Numbered from the stretch's first letter, positions 8,283 to 17,450 are shown. The stretch: 64,000 nt of DNA from Gemmatimonadaceae bacterium (GCA_016742275.1 JACVCD010000006.1:62001-126000), one strand, 5' to 3'. The notes: generated by a model not told the origin, from the sequence alone. Translations and numbers: made by a program.

Positions 8283-8593
8283 TCGCCGCCCAGTTCGCGT
8301 CTGGGCGTACGGTGGCGTGTCGCGACCGACGAAGACTGTGGACGCTGGGGGAGCGTCTGAGCTCCCACATCACTGTCGATGTTGATCTCCAGTTGTGCTC
8401 CAAGCAGTTGAAGCAGCTTCAACAGATTGTGCGTGCTGAGGCGCCCCACATCCTTTTCGATGGTTGCGACGCGCGCTGTTGAAACGCCCAGCATTCTGGC
8501 CACATCGGTCTGAGTCTTGCCCTGAGCTTTGCGCAGGGCGCGCACTTGCTCGGTAAGCTGCTGTGTCGTGGTAGCCGAGAATCTGTTTCTCAT
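8276..8593 (-). CDS. hipB: HipB-family antitoxin, XRE-type DNA-binding protein
   Basis: 105 residues from the ATG at 8593; a longer frame to 8632 would begin inside the operator palindromes and is unlikely. The N-terminal ~70 residues form a Cro/C1-type helix-turn-helix: LTEQVRALRKAQGKTQTDVARMLGVSTARVATIEKD. The tail is longer than in E. coli HipB and rich in Gln, Pro and Arg; it may block the kinase. It binds HipA and represses its own promoter. First gene of the hipBA operon. Confidence 0.85.
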   Translation of the reverse strand: MRNRFSATTTQQLTEQVRALRKAQGKTQTDVARMLGVSTARVATIEKDVGRLSTHNLLKLLQLLGAQLEINIDSDVGAQTLPQRPQSSSVATRHRTPRRELGGEW

Positions 8594-8712
8594 GCGATTC
8601 AACTTAAAGGTTGAATTGAATTTTGTAAACATATTTGTTTATTCAACCTATTAATTAATACGAACAATATCAATATATAAGTTGAATATCACTCTGTTAA
8701 CATATATGTTGA
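8594..8712 (-). promoter_or_regulatory. hipBA promoter/operator region with repeated TTCAAC/GTTGAA half-sites
   Basis: A strikingly AT-rich block within a GC-rich genome. It contains a perfect inverted repeat TTCAAC-TTAAAG-GTTGAA at 8598-8615, a second spaced pair TTCAAC (8642-8647) and GTTGAA (8681-8686), and the palindrome AACATATATGTT (8699-8710). HipB-type antitoxins bind palindromic operators in exactly this position, so these are probable autoregulatory sites covering the promoter. Which pairs are real dimer sites cannot be decided from sequence. Confidence 0.6.
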
Positions 8713-8735
8713 TTTTTGCCGCAACGTAGGGGAAA

Positions 8736-8785
8736 ACCTCTGCGTCTCCAAACTCTCTGTGGCGCTGCGTGCGCAGTTCAGCGGA
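8736..8785. repeat. Half copy of the CTCTGCGT intergenic hairpin element (copy E)
   Basis: CTCTGCGTCTC, then CTCTGTGGCGCTGCGTGCGCAGTTCAGCGGAC, matches the right arm of the full hairpin element at 39008-39118 (CTCTGCGACTC, then CGGCTCTGCGTGCGCAGTTCAACGAAC). The left arm is missing, replaced by the AT-rich hip operator. The end of the element supplies the TAG stop of the DapA-like gene, as in the copy at 39 kb. Confidence 0.6.
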
Positions 8786-9874
8786 CTATCGCAGCCACGA
8801 ATCCAGGTTCTCCGCCACAAAAGCATCATCCGCGAGCTCGGGATATCGGTCCGAAAGTCGCGCAATCGCCTCACCCTGCCCAGGCGACAATTGTTCGTGT
8901 GTATCGAACGTCCACGTACCCCGCACGAGACCCTGCAGGCGCAGCACCTCGAGAATGCCTGGTAGGCATCCCGTGTACCCGTGCGCCGCGTCAAAGATGA
9001 CGGCATTGGCCATGGTCAGCGCCGCGCCACGGGTGAGCCACGCGCGCGGCATTGTATTCGACCCCGAGGCGCGCCACGCCTTCACCTCGCGCAGCATCGC
9101 CACCGCGCGATGTGTCCACACCGCCCACTGTCCGAGTAGTCCACCAACGAAGTGCCGCGTGTAGGCGCGACCACCACTCGTGACGGGAATGTCGGTTACC
9201 AGATCGGGAACGATGGCGTCGTCGTTGCCGGTGTACAGCGCAATGTCATCGCGGCCCGCATCGGCCAATGCACGCACCACATCAAGCGTGGCATAGCGAT
9301 CAAATGGCGCCACCTTGATCGCTACGACCTGCGGGATCTCGGCGAATTCCCGCCAGAATGTGTACGACAGTCGTCGTCCGCCAACGGCCGGCTGCAGATA
9401 GAACCCGAAGAGTGGGATGGCCTCCGCCACGCGGCGACAATGCGCGAGGATCTCTGCGCCCGAGGCATCGCGCCACGCGCCCAGTGACAACAGGCCACAG
9501 TGATAGCCCAGTGCCAGCGCGACCTGTGCCTCCCGCAATGCCTGCGCGGTATCGCCAATCAAACCGGCAACACGTACAAACGGCCGTGGCGAATCGCTCA
9601 GTGCCATCGTGGCGGTTTCGGCCGCCAGTTCGAGCACCGCACGATAGAGGCCAATGGCCGGATCGTGGATCGGGAAGCCCGTCGTGTGTACACCAACGGC
9701 CATGCCACCCGCACCAGCCGCCACGTAGTAGCGCGTGAGTGCCCGCTGGTGTTGTTCATCCATCGTACGCGATGGTGTGAGAGCCAGTGGATGTGCCGGG
9801 ATAACCTGACCGATCTGCAAGTGCTCGCGGACGTTGAATACATCACTACGATACACGTCAGAACCGCCCATCAC
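8786..9874 (-). CDS. DapA-like (dihydrodipicolinate synthase family) class I aldolase
   Basis: 362 residues with TIM-barrel spacing. The N-terminus VIPAHPLALTPSRTMDEQHQRALTRYY and GAGGMAVGVHTT are typical of the DapA/N-acetylneuraminate lyase superfamily. The probable Schiff-base lysine is in VVAIKVAPFDRY. Family members condense or cleave pyruvate-type ketoacids; the substrate cannot be told here. It is the last gene of a reverse-strand run and overlaps the epimerase gene by 17 bp, so both probably act on the same sugar-acid-like compound. Not the biosynthetic dapA: the sequence is longer (about 290 expected) and it lies outside any lysine operon. Confidence 0.65.
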   Translation of the reverse strand: MMGGSDVYRSDVFNVREHLQIGQVIPAHPLALTPSRTMDEQHQRALTRYYVAAGAGGMAVGVHTTGFPIHDPAIGLYRAVLELAAETATMALSDSPRPFVRVAGLIGDTAQALREAQVALALGYHCGLLSLGAWRDASGAEILAHCRRVAEAIPLFGFYLQPAVGGRRLSYTFWREFAEIPQVVAIKVAPFDRYATLDVVRALADAGRDDIALYTGNDDAIVPDLVTDIPVTSGGRAYTRHFVGGLLGQWAVWTHRAVAMLREVKAWRASGSNTMPRAWLTRGAALTMANAVIFDAAHGYTGCLPGILEVLRLQGLVRGTWTFDTHEQLSPGQGEAIARLSDRYPELADDAFVAENLDSWLR

Positions 9875-10889
9875 GCACCTCGAACTTGGTGGGCTTGTCG
9901 AGCAGACGCCCGTTGCTGCGCACCCATGTCACGGCCCACTCGCACAACACTTCGAGCGGCAGTTCGATATACGGCATCACATCGTGAAGTCGCGCGACGT
10001 TGGCCAGCAGCGCCTGATCGCTCTCTCGGCCCGTAATGCGCGGCGAAACGCCCGCATACATCGCGCAACGTTCGGCGATCTCGCGAACACGCACCATGGT
10101 GCCGGTGACATTGATCGCCACGGCCGGTGTGCTTGCTGCCTGCAACGCCCGAAGCGCCAAACGATTGGCATCACCCTGCCAGATCACGTTCACCCAGCCC
10201 GTTGCGACATCAATCGGCTCACCGTTCAGCACCTTGCGTGCGATCTCGGTCACCACGCCATAGCGCAGATCGCAGGCATAGAACAAGCGATAGAGCAGGA
10301 GCGGCGAACCCGTACGGCGCGCGACACTTTCGAACACACGCTCGCGACCGATCGTGCTCGCGGCATACTCACCGTCTGGCACGAGCACATCGCCTTCCTG
10401 TGAGCCACCATGTACGACCGGCGTACGTCCGTACACATTGCCGGTTGAAAAACACACGATGCGCGAACCGGCGTAACGCTCAGCGGCGTGTACGCTGGCA
10501 ACGACATTGTGTGTCCACGTACCCACCGGATCGCCGGTGGTGCCGAACTTCTGGCCAGCCAACCACAGGACATTGGCCGCTTCGGGAAGTCGCTGCACAT
10601 CGCGGGCATCGGACAAGTCCGCGCGAATGATCTCTACGCCGGCTGCTTCCAGTTGCGAGGACACGGCGGCGTCGGTAAACCGCGAAACCGCCATCACTCG
10701 ACGCGCGGGATCGCTGATTGCCCGTCGCGCCATGCGGGCCAGCGTTGGCCCCATCTTGCCACCTGCGCCGAGGATGACGATGTCACCCTGCAGGGCATCG
10801 AGCGCGTCCATCGTCTCCTGATCAGGAAGCGACAGACGCTCATTCAGCGCGAGTTCCGATGCGGGGGCTGCGTCGTGTGCACTCGACAT
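9858..10889 (-). CDS. NAD(P)-dependent epimerase/dehydratase family protein
   Basis: 343 residues from the ATG at 10889, 4 bp after the PlsC stop; the longer frame to 10976 lies inside plsC and is discounted. The Rossmann motif is VILGAGGKMGPTLARMARRA (GxGGxxG), followed by VIRADLSD and NVLWLAG strands and the SSN-like CFSTGNVYG segment of extended SDRs. The usual YxxxK catalytic pair is not intact: the tyrosine lies in GEYAASTIGRERVFE with no lysine three residues on. The chemistry may therefore differ from classical epimerases. Co-translated with the DapA-like aldolase, which suggests a small sugar-acid pathway. Confidence 0.65.
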   Translation of the reverse strand: MSSAHDAAPASELALNERLSLPDQETMDALDALQGDIVILGAGGKMGPTLARMARRAISDPARRVMAVSRFTDAAVSSQLEAAGVEIIRADLSDARDVQRLPEAANVLWLAGQKFGTTGDPVGTWTHNVVASVHAAERYAGSRIVCFSTGNVYGRTPVVHGGSQEGDVLVPDGEYAASTIGRERVFESVARRTGSPLLLYRLFYACDLRYGVVTEIARKVLNGEPIDVATGWVNVIWQGDANRLALRALQAASTPAVAINVTGTMVRVREIAERCAMYAGVSPRITGRESDQALLANVARLHDVMPYIELPLEVLCEWAVTWVRSNGRLLDKPTKFEVRDGRF

Positions 10890-10893
10890 GCCA

Positions 10894-11673
10894 CTACACC
10901 GCCGCTGGCTCCGGAGACGAAACCGGCGGCATCGCAATACCCAACTCGGCCGCCAGCACGCGACGGCCGGCTTCAATGCGTTCGCGTGTCATGGCTTTGA
11001 GCTGCGCGATGTCACTGAGTGTCATGCCCTTCGTGTCGATGGGCTCGAGCACCTGCGCCAGCGCACGAGAACGCAGAAACTTGAACGTGCCCTTGGCCAT
11101 CGCATTGCGTGTGCCTGCGACCGCGATGGGAAGAATCGGTGCCTGCGCCTCGATGGCGAGACGGAACGCCCCATCCTTGAATGGCAGCATTTCGTGCGTG
11201 CGCGAACGCGTGCCTTCCGGGAAGATCATGACACTGACGCGTTTGGTGAGCCGGTCGCGGCACTGCGCGATGGCATTGAGCGTGCTGTCGCGATCACCGC
11301 GTACCAGCTTGATGTCGCCGGCCATCTGCATCATCCAGCCCATGCAGGGGATCTTGAACATGGTGTCTTTGCTCAGCCACTTCATTTCCCATGGGAAGCA
11401 GCTGATCAGAAACACATCGGCGTACGATTCGTGGTTCGCAACCACCACATACGGACGACGCGGATCAGCCAATCGTCCACGCGTGTGAAAATTCCACAGC
11501 CCGTTGATGCGTGTCGCAAATACGGCGACCAGTCGAAACGCGCGTCCCGCTGCGTAGCGTCCCTTGTCAAATGGTGCCGTGAACACATAGATGACTGCGA
11601 CAATGGGAGTGCCGATGATGACACTCAATACCGTCTCCACCCACGCCCACCAATTGAGCACCGTACCGATCAT
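10894..11673 (-). CDS. plsC: 1-acyl-sn-glycerol-3-phosphate acyltransferase
   Basis: 259 residues. It transfers an acyl group to lysophosphatidic acid to make phosphatidic acid at the cytoplasmic membrane. The sequence shows a hydrophobic N-terminal segment (residues 10-32), the acyltransferase motif NHESYAD (HX4D, H81 and D86), the FPEGTRS motif at 151-157 that binds glycerol phosphate, and PILPIAV near 180. Length is normal for the PlsC family. It heads the run plsC, epimerase, DapA-like aldolase; the other two genes have no evident lipid role. Confidence 0.85.
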   Translation of the reverse strand: MIGTVLNWWAWVETVLSVIIGTPIVAVIYVFTAPFDKGRYAAGRAFRLVAVFATRINGLWNFHTRGRLADPRRPYVVVANHESYADVFLISCFPWEMKWLSKDTMFKIPCMGWMMQMAGDIKLVRGDRDSTLNAIAQCRDRLTKRVSVMIFPEGTRSRTHEMLPFKDGAFRLAIEAQAPILPIAVAGTRNAMAKGTFKFLRSRALAQVLEPIDTKGMTLSDIAQLKAMTRERIEAGRRVLAAELGIAMPPVSSPEPAAV

Positions 11674-11782
11674 GAGTGCGTTGCTCGCGTGTGGTGGTGT
11701 GCGTTGTTCGTGAACGCCGGAATGGTCATCGACATGAAACGTCTGTGGAGGAGAAAGGTGACGCGTGCGTCGGGTGGGGAAT

Positions 11783-12220
11783 TCAGGACGCGTAGCGCTT
11801 GAGACGCTGAATCATGGCACTCAATCCCGATTCGCGTGCGCCGAGACCGATATCGGACATCAGCTGGCGCACGATGTCCGATGGCAGGCCGACGGTCACC
11901 GTACGCGGCTGATCGTTCACAGCGGCGAACACGATGGCCAGAATTGCCGCGACCGTAGGTGACTGCCGGGCGTTGACGTCGGCGTAAAAGTGAATCGTGC
12001 CGTCCTCCTTGAGGTCGGGAAAGATGTCCACCCGGGTTTGACACTCGGGCACCGTGAAACCCTCGCGATCGAGGGCAGCAAACCGCTCGGGCAGGGGTTC
12101 CAGCTTGCGGGACCAGCCAAGCAGCGCCTGCATCTTGTCCTCGCGCTCAAGCAGCCGGAACTGGCGCAGGGTCTTGGCGAGGACGGGCGGCAGTGCTTCG
12201 GCAGAGGAGTTCTCGGACAT
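11783..12220 (-). CDS. sufE: SufE-family sulfur acceptor protein
   Basis: 145 residues, the normal SufE length. SufE accepts persulfide sulfur from the cysteine desulfurase SufS for Fe-S cluster assembly. The sequence shows LPERFAALDREGFTVPECQTRVDIFPDLKEDGTIHFYADVNA, with the acceptor cysteine at residue 60 (family form GCQSxV), and a C-terminal region DIVRQLMSDIGLGARESGLSAMIQRLKRYA. The glycine before the cysteine is replaced by glutamate, a modest deviation. No sufS or sufBCD gene lies nearby. Confidence 0.8.
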   Translation of the reverse strand: MSENSSAEALPPVLAKTLRQFRLLEREDKMQALLGWSRKLEPLPERFAALDREGFTVPECQTRVDIFPDLKEDGTIHFYADVNARQSPTVAAILAIVFAAVNDQPRTVTVGLPSDIVRQLMSDIGLGARESGLSAMIQRLKRYAS

Positions 12221-12368
12221 CCCTCAAAGATAGCGTATTTGAGACAGTGCGTTTGACGATCAGGGGGCCGGGGGTGACGATTCAGTGAGCCCAGCGGGTT
12301 TTACCAATGGGCTCCCTCCGTGTACGGCGACAGCCGTCCGGTGCTCGACTTCCCGAACCGAACGGTCC

Positions 12369-13343
12369 GTGTCCATACCGCGCGTCCTGATTCTTTTGCT
12401 GGTAGCGCCAATGGTTGCCTGTAACCGTGCCGCACCATCAAACACGGCGGTCGGCACGCTCGAGATGGTGGAAGTGGATGTCGGGCCACTCCAGCCAGCG
12501 CGTGCACTGCGCGTCTATGTGCAGGAGGGCGATTCTGTGGCCATTGGCGATACGCTGGCGGTTTTCACCGCACCATCGCTCGCTTCGACGCAGGCACAGA
12601 TGGAGGCGCGGGCTGCGGCGGCTGCGCAGTCGGCGCAGGAACTCGCGCGCGGATCGCGACCGGCCGAAATCGCGCGCGCACGCGCCGATGCGAGCGCTGC
12701 AGAGGCAGAAGCCGATCGTACGGCCGCCGATGTGTCGCGTCTCGAACCGCTCGCCAGCAAGGGCGATGTGAGTCGCGCGCAGATGGATGCCGCGCGCACG
12801 GCGGCTCGTGTCGCAGCCGCGCGTCGTGACGCGGCACGTGATGCGTTGCGTCTGGTGGAAGAGGGTGCTCGTGGTGAGCGCCGCGCCGCCGCAGCGGCGG
12901 AAGCGCGCGGCGCGGAAGCCGCGGTCGACGCCATTCGTGCCACGGCCAATGATCTCGTGTTGCTGGCACCGGTGGAAGGTGTGATCACCAGCCGCAATGT
13001 CGAACCAGGTGAAGTACTGAACGCGGGACAGAGCGCCGTCACCGTTGGGCAACCGGCGCGTCCATGGGCGCGCATCTATGTGTCATCGACGGTGCTGCCA
13101 ACATTGCATTCAGGTGACACCGTGTATGCGCAGCTCGATGGTGACTCCACACGCTATGCCGGACGCATCGGCGCCATTGCCAGCCGCGCCGAGTTCACGC
13201 CGCGAGTAGCGCTCACGGAGCAGGAACGTGCGGATCTGTTGTTCGGTGTGCGTGTCGAGTTTGTCGATCCGAATCGTCGATTGCGCGCGGGACTTCCCAT
13301 CACGGTGTATCTGCCGCTCTCCGCGAACACGACCCGTCCGTGA
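12369..13343 (+). CDS. HlyD-family periplasmic adaptor lipoprotein of an ABC exporter
   Basis: 324 residues from the GTG at 12369, which begins a short signal segment with lipobox PMVACN. A start at 12285 would place 28 non-signal residues in front. The protein has the split lipoyl/barrel-sandwich halves (GPLQPARALRVYVQEGDSVAIGDTLAVF and LVLLAPVEGVITSRNVEPGEVLNAGQ), separated by a long alanine-rich coiled-coil hairpin (about residues 70-190), then a beta-barrel domain. This is the membrane-fusion partner linking an inner-membrane exporter to an outer-membrane channel. Its stop overlaps the ATPase start (GTGA). Confidence 0.82.
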   Translation: MSIPRVLILLLVAPMVACNRAAPSNTAVGTLEMVEVDVGPLQPARALRVYVQEGDSVAIGDTLAVFTAPSLASTQAQMEARAAAAAQSAQELARGSRPAEIARARADASAAEAEADRTAADVSRLEPLASKGDVSRAQMDAARTAARVAAARRDAARDALRLVEEGARGERRAAAAAEARGAEAAVDAIRATANDLVLLAPVEGVITSRNVEPGEVLNAGQSAVTVGQPARPWARIYVSSTVLPTLHSGDTVYAQLDGDSTRYAGRIGAIASRAEFTPRVALTEQERADLLFGVRVEFVDPNRRLRAGLPITVYLPLSANTTRP

Positions 13344-14122
13344 CTTTCCCGAACACGGGGGCCGAAACTGCGCAGGTGCGCGACTGGGTCGTTCGCACAG
13401 AAGCGCTGCGCAAACAGTTTGGCGCACTGACCGCCGTGCATGGTCTCGATCTCACCATCGCTCGTGGCGAAGTGTTTGGCCTGCTTGGCCCCAATGGATC
13501 GGGAAAGACCACCACCATTCGCATGCTGTGCGGCCTGGTGCTGCCAACGAGCGGCACGGCCACCGTGGCGGGTTTTGACATCACGCATGACGCCGAGAAA
13601 GTGCGACGGCGCATCGGCTACATGTCGCAGCGTTACGGATTGTACGACGAACTCACCGTGCAAGAGAATCTGCGATTCTATGCATCGGTTTATGGGTTGG
13701 TTGGACGCGCGCGCGAAGAACGATTGCGCGAGCACGTTGAGCGTCTCGGACTCAACGCACGTCTCACGCAGCGCGCGGGTACGTTGAGTGGTGGATGGAA
13801 GCAGCGGCTCGGTCTCGCCTGCGCAACGGCGCACCATCCCGATCTGGTCTTTCTCGACGAGCCAACGGCCGGTGTAGATCCGGCTGCGCGGCGCACGTTC
13901 TGGGAAACGATCTACGATCTGGCGAAGGGCGGCACCACGGTGCTCGTGACCACGCACTATATGGACGAAGCCGAGCGCTGTCAGCGATTGGCGTTTTTGT
14001 CGCGTGGGCATCTGATTGGCGTGGGAACGCCAGCCGAGATCGTGCAGCAGTTCGGCGCGACCAGTGTCGAGGACGTGTTCGTGATGTTGCAGAAGCGCGA
14101 CGAGCAGTCGGTGGCGTCATGA
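13340..14122 (+). CDS. ABC exporter ATP-binding protein
   Basis: 260 residues, GTG start overlapping the adaptor's stop. Complete nucleotide-binding domain: Walker A GPNGSGKTT (51-58), Q-loop in YMSQRYG, signature LSGGWKQR (149-156), Walker B LVFLDE (169-174), D-loop GVD and H-loop THYMDEAE. It closely resembles the YbhF/CcmA-type drug-export ATPases that pair with ABC-2 permeases and HlyD adaptors. No second fused ATPase half is present, unlike E. coli YbhF. Its stop overlaps the permease start (ATGA). Confidence 0.88.
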   Translation: MTFPNTGAETAQVRDWVVRTEALRKQFGALTAVHGLDLTIARGEVFGLLGPNGSGKTTTIRMLCGLVLPTSGTATVAGFDITHDAEKVRRRIGYMSQRYGLYDELTVQENLRFYASVYGLVGRAREERLREHVERLGLNARLTQRAGTLSGGWKQRLGLACATAHHPDLVFLDEPTAGVDPAARRTFWETIYDLAKGGTTVLVTTHYMDEAERCQRLAFLSRGHLIGVGTPAEIVQQFGATSVEDVFVMLQKRDEQSVAS

Positions 14123-15261
14123 GCGCAAGACGCACGTGGTTGGATCGTCTGCGTCTGTGGACGGTGTGGCCGATGCTGTGGAAGGAGTTTCTGCAGCTTC
14201 GGCGCGATCGCCTCACCTTCGCACTCATGACCGGCTTGCCGGCCGTGCAGTTGCTGCTGTTCGGCTACGCCATTCAAACCGATGTGCGCAAGCTGCCCAC
14301 GGTGGTGGTTGATGCATCGCGCACGGGCGAAAGTCGTGCGCTCGTTCAGGTGCTCCAGAATACCGACAATTTTCGCATCATCGCGGATGTCGGCAGTCGC
14401 GACAATGCGCGCCGATGGATTGAACGTGGCGCCGCACGCGTGGCGCTCATCATTCCGCCCGACTATCAGCGCGAGATTCGTCGCGGTGGAACCGGCGTGG
14501 CACAGCTCATCATCGACGCCGCCGATCCGCAGTCGAGCGGGGCCGCCATTTCCGGCGCACAGCTCGCGGCGCAGGCACGTAGCGCACAATTGCTGGCGCA
14601 GCGCTATCAGTTGCGTGCGCCGGTCGAAGTACGTGTGCGGCCATGGTACAACCCCGCGCAGAAGAGCGCGACCTTCATCGTGCCGGGCATCGTGGGGGTT
14701 CTGCTTACTATCACCATGACGCTCATCACCAGCACCGCCATCGTGCGCGAACGTGAGCGGGGCACACTCGAGCAACTCATCGTCACACCCATCGGCAAGA
14801 CCAGTCTCATGCTGGGCAAGCTCATCCCGTTTGTGCTGGTGGGATATGTGCAGATGACAGTGATTCTGCTGCTCGGTGTGCTGTTCTTCGATGTACCGGT
14901 GCGTGGCAATCTGCTGCTGCTTTATGCCATGGCACTGGTGTTCATCCTGGCCTCACTCGGCGTGGGACTGCTCATCAGCACCGTCGCGCGCAGTCAGGCG
15001 CAGGCCATGCAACTCAGCTTCTTCTTCATGCTGCCCAATATCCTGCTCTCGGGCTACATCTTCCCGCGCGCGGCGATGCCAGAACCGGCGCAATGGATTG
15101 GATTGGCATTGCCACTCACGTATTTCCTCGACGTGCTGCGTGGTGTGTTGCTCAAGGGCGTTGGGGTCAGTGATCTGGCGCGGCAACTGGCCGCGCTGGC
15201 GGGGTTGGCGGTGGTGTTGATTGCGGTGAGTGTGAGAAGGTTTTCAAAGACGCTTGATTGA
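14119..15261 (+). CDS. ABC-2 type exporter permease
   Basis: 380 residues from the ATG at 14119 (4 bp overlap with the ATPase gene); the much longer frame to 13795 lies within that gene. One N-terminal membrane helix (LTFALMTGLPAVQLLLFGYAI), a large periplasmic domain (about residues 45-185), then five hydrophobic segments. The conserved ABC-2 stretch REREGTLEQL-like ERERGTLEQLIVTPIGK follows the second helix. This is the YbhR/YbhS type with a large outer domain. Only one permease gene is present, so the exporter is probably a homodimer. The repeat array starts at its stop codon. Confidence 0.85.
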   Translation: MSARRTWLDRLRLWTVWPMLWKEFLQLRRDRLTFALMTGLPAVQLLLFGYAIQTDVRKLPTVVVDASRTGESRALVQVLQNTDNFRIIADVGSRDNARRWIERGAARVALIIPPDYQREIRRGGTGVAQLIIDAADPQSSGAAISGAQLAAQARSAQLLAQRYQLRAPVEVRVRPWYNPAQKSATFIVPGIVGVLLTITMTLITSTAIVRERERGTLEQLIVTPIGKTSLMLGKLIPFVLVGYVQMTVILLLGVLFFDVPVRGNLLLLYAMALVFILASLGVGLLISTVARSQAQAMQLSFFFMLPNILLSGYIFPRAAMPEPAQWIGLALPLTYFLDVLRGVLLKGVGVSDLARQLAALAGLAVVLIAVSVRRFSKTLD

Positions 15262-15730
15262 ACTGCAACCGCAGTTGCGGGAGTTGCTACCGCAGTTGTG
15301 GACTGCAACTGCAGTCTTTGGGAAAAGCCACTGCGGTTTGGGGACGGCCACTGCGGTCAGGGCTACTGCACCTGCGGTTTTGGGGAACCACTGCGGTTGA
15401 GGACTGCCACTGCGGTTTGGGACTGCAACTGCCGTTTGGGGGACCGCAGTTGAGGCTTAACGCGGTCCGGGCTTACCGCTGTCGACCCCAACCGCAGTAG
15501 ACCTCAACCGCCGTTGCCCTGACCGCTGCTGCCTCCCCAAACCGCAGTGGCAGCCCCCAACCGCAGTGGCAGCCCCCAACCGCAGTTGCTGTCAACAACC
15601 GCCCCTTCAGTAGCCCCAACTGCCGTTGCAGTCCCTCAACTGCAGTGGATTTTCCCAAAGACCGCAGTGGCGGTCCCAAACCGCAGTGGCTGTTCCCCAG
15701 ACCGCAGTGGCCCCCCGGAACCGCTTCACT
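15261..15730. repeat. Array of ~20-bp imperfect repeats that inverts at its centre
   Basis: About 470 bp between the permease stop and the msrP promoter made almost wholly of variants of one unit. In the left half (to about 15440) it reads CCACTGCGGTTTGGGGA: cores begin near 15329, 15349, 15370, 15389, 15408 and 15427. In the right half (from about 15490) the same unit is in reverse complement, CCCCAAACCGCAGTGG, with cores near 15539, 15559, 15579, 15618, 15638, 15659, 15679, 15699 and 15719. Spacing is 19-21 bp throughout, close to two turns of the helix. The switch of orientation lies near 15440-15490. The first ~60 bp mix both orientations (e.g. AACTGCAACCGCAGTTGCGG). The two halves could pair into a very long imperfect hairpin. 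The open frames across it encode only low-complexity translations and are not genes. It is not a CRISPR array, as there are no unique spacers. Confidence 0.85.
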
Positions 15731-15773
15731 CGAAATGCACTAGTATTGAAATATCCCCCCGCCCCAAACGACC

Positions 15774-16697
<924 letters not shown>

Positions 16698-16729
16698 GCG
16701 GCAGCACACCAATCCACAGCCCAACGAAC

Positions 16730-17389
16730 ATGTCGCGCATGCTCTCCAGCGCCGAACCCATTATCCGGCGCTGGATTCGTCCGGTTTTGTGGGCCGTGGT
16801 CGTCCTGCCGGTGCCCTGGCTGGCAGCACAATTACTGCTCGGCAATTTGGGGGCTGACCCCATTGATCGGCTCGAGCGCGAAAGCGGCCAGTGGGCGCTG
16901 CGCATTCTGATCGCGTCATTGGCCGTTACCCCGCTTATGCGGCTGACCGGATGGGGGTGGCTGGTCTCGCAGCGGCGATTCCTGGGACTCGCTGCCTTCT
17001 TCTGGATTGTCGGCCACCTGACGGTCTACACCGTCCTGGACTGGTTTTTCGACTGGGCCGAGATCTACAAGGACATCACCAAGCACCTCTATATCACGCT
17101 GGGCATGGGAGCCTTTGTCCTCCTGATCCCGCTGGCTTTGACGTCCACCAAGGCCAGCATCCGGCGCTTGGGTGGGACGAAATGGAACCGACTTCACTCA
17201 TTGGTCTACATTTCGGTCATATTGGCCTGTTTTCATTTTGTTTGGGCAGTAAAGAAGGACATCAGTCAGCCGATCCTATATGGAGTGATCGTAGCCGTAT
17301 TGCTCGGATTCCGTGTGGTTTGGCGGATGAGTCGGCGATCGAACTCCCGTGTTCTGTCCCCGATGGAGGGTACGAAGCCGGTCACGTGA
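16730..17389 (+). CDS. msrQ: Haem-binding membrane subunit of the MsrPQ system
   Basis: 219 residues with about six membrane helices of the ferric-reductase-like type. MsrQ passes electrons from the quinone pool or a flavin to MsrP. Visible family features are GQWALRILIASLAVTPLMRL, RRFLGLAAFFWIVGHLTVY (haem-ligand His in the helix), KHLYITLGMGAF and KWNRLHSLVYISVILACFHFVWAVK, with the conserved histidines. Directly downstream of msrP in the usual order. The downstream GGDEF-EAL gene has a possible start inside the end of msrQ. Confidence 0.9.
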   Translation: MSRMLSSAEPIIRRWIRPVLWAVVVLPVPWLAAQLLLGNLGADPIDRLERESGQWALRILIASLAVTPLMRLTGWGWLVSQRRFLGLAAFFWIVGHLTVYTVLDWFFDWAEIYKDITKHLYITLGMGAFVLLIPLALTSTKASIRRLGGTKWNRLHSLVYISVILACFHFVWAVKKDISQPILYGVIVAVLLGFRVVWRMSRRSNSRVLSPMEGTKPVT

Positions 17390-17450
17390 GAACGTGATTG
17401 TGGCGACGTCCCAAATGGGGCGTGGTCGTAAGTCCTTCCTCTTGGTGTCC

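Noticed and set aside
8594-8632. N-terminal extension of hipB to an ATG at 8632
   Set aside because: It would encode the operator palindrome; the ATG at 8593 matches the usual antitoxin N-terminus.
10888-11802. Forward 304-residue frame opposite plsC
   Set aside because: Antisense shadow of plsC, which has all catalytic motifs.
15261-15730. CRISPR array
   Set aside because: Repeats are contiguous, diverged and change orientation mid-way, and there are no unique spacers or cas genes.
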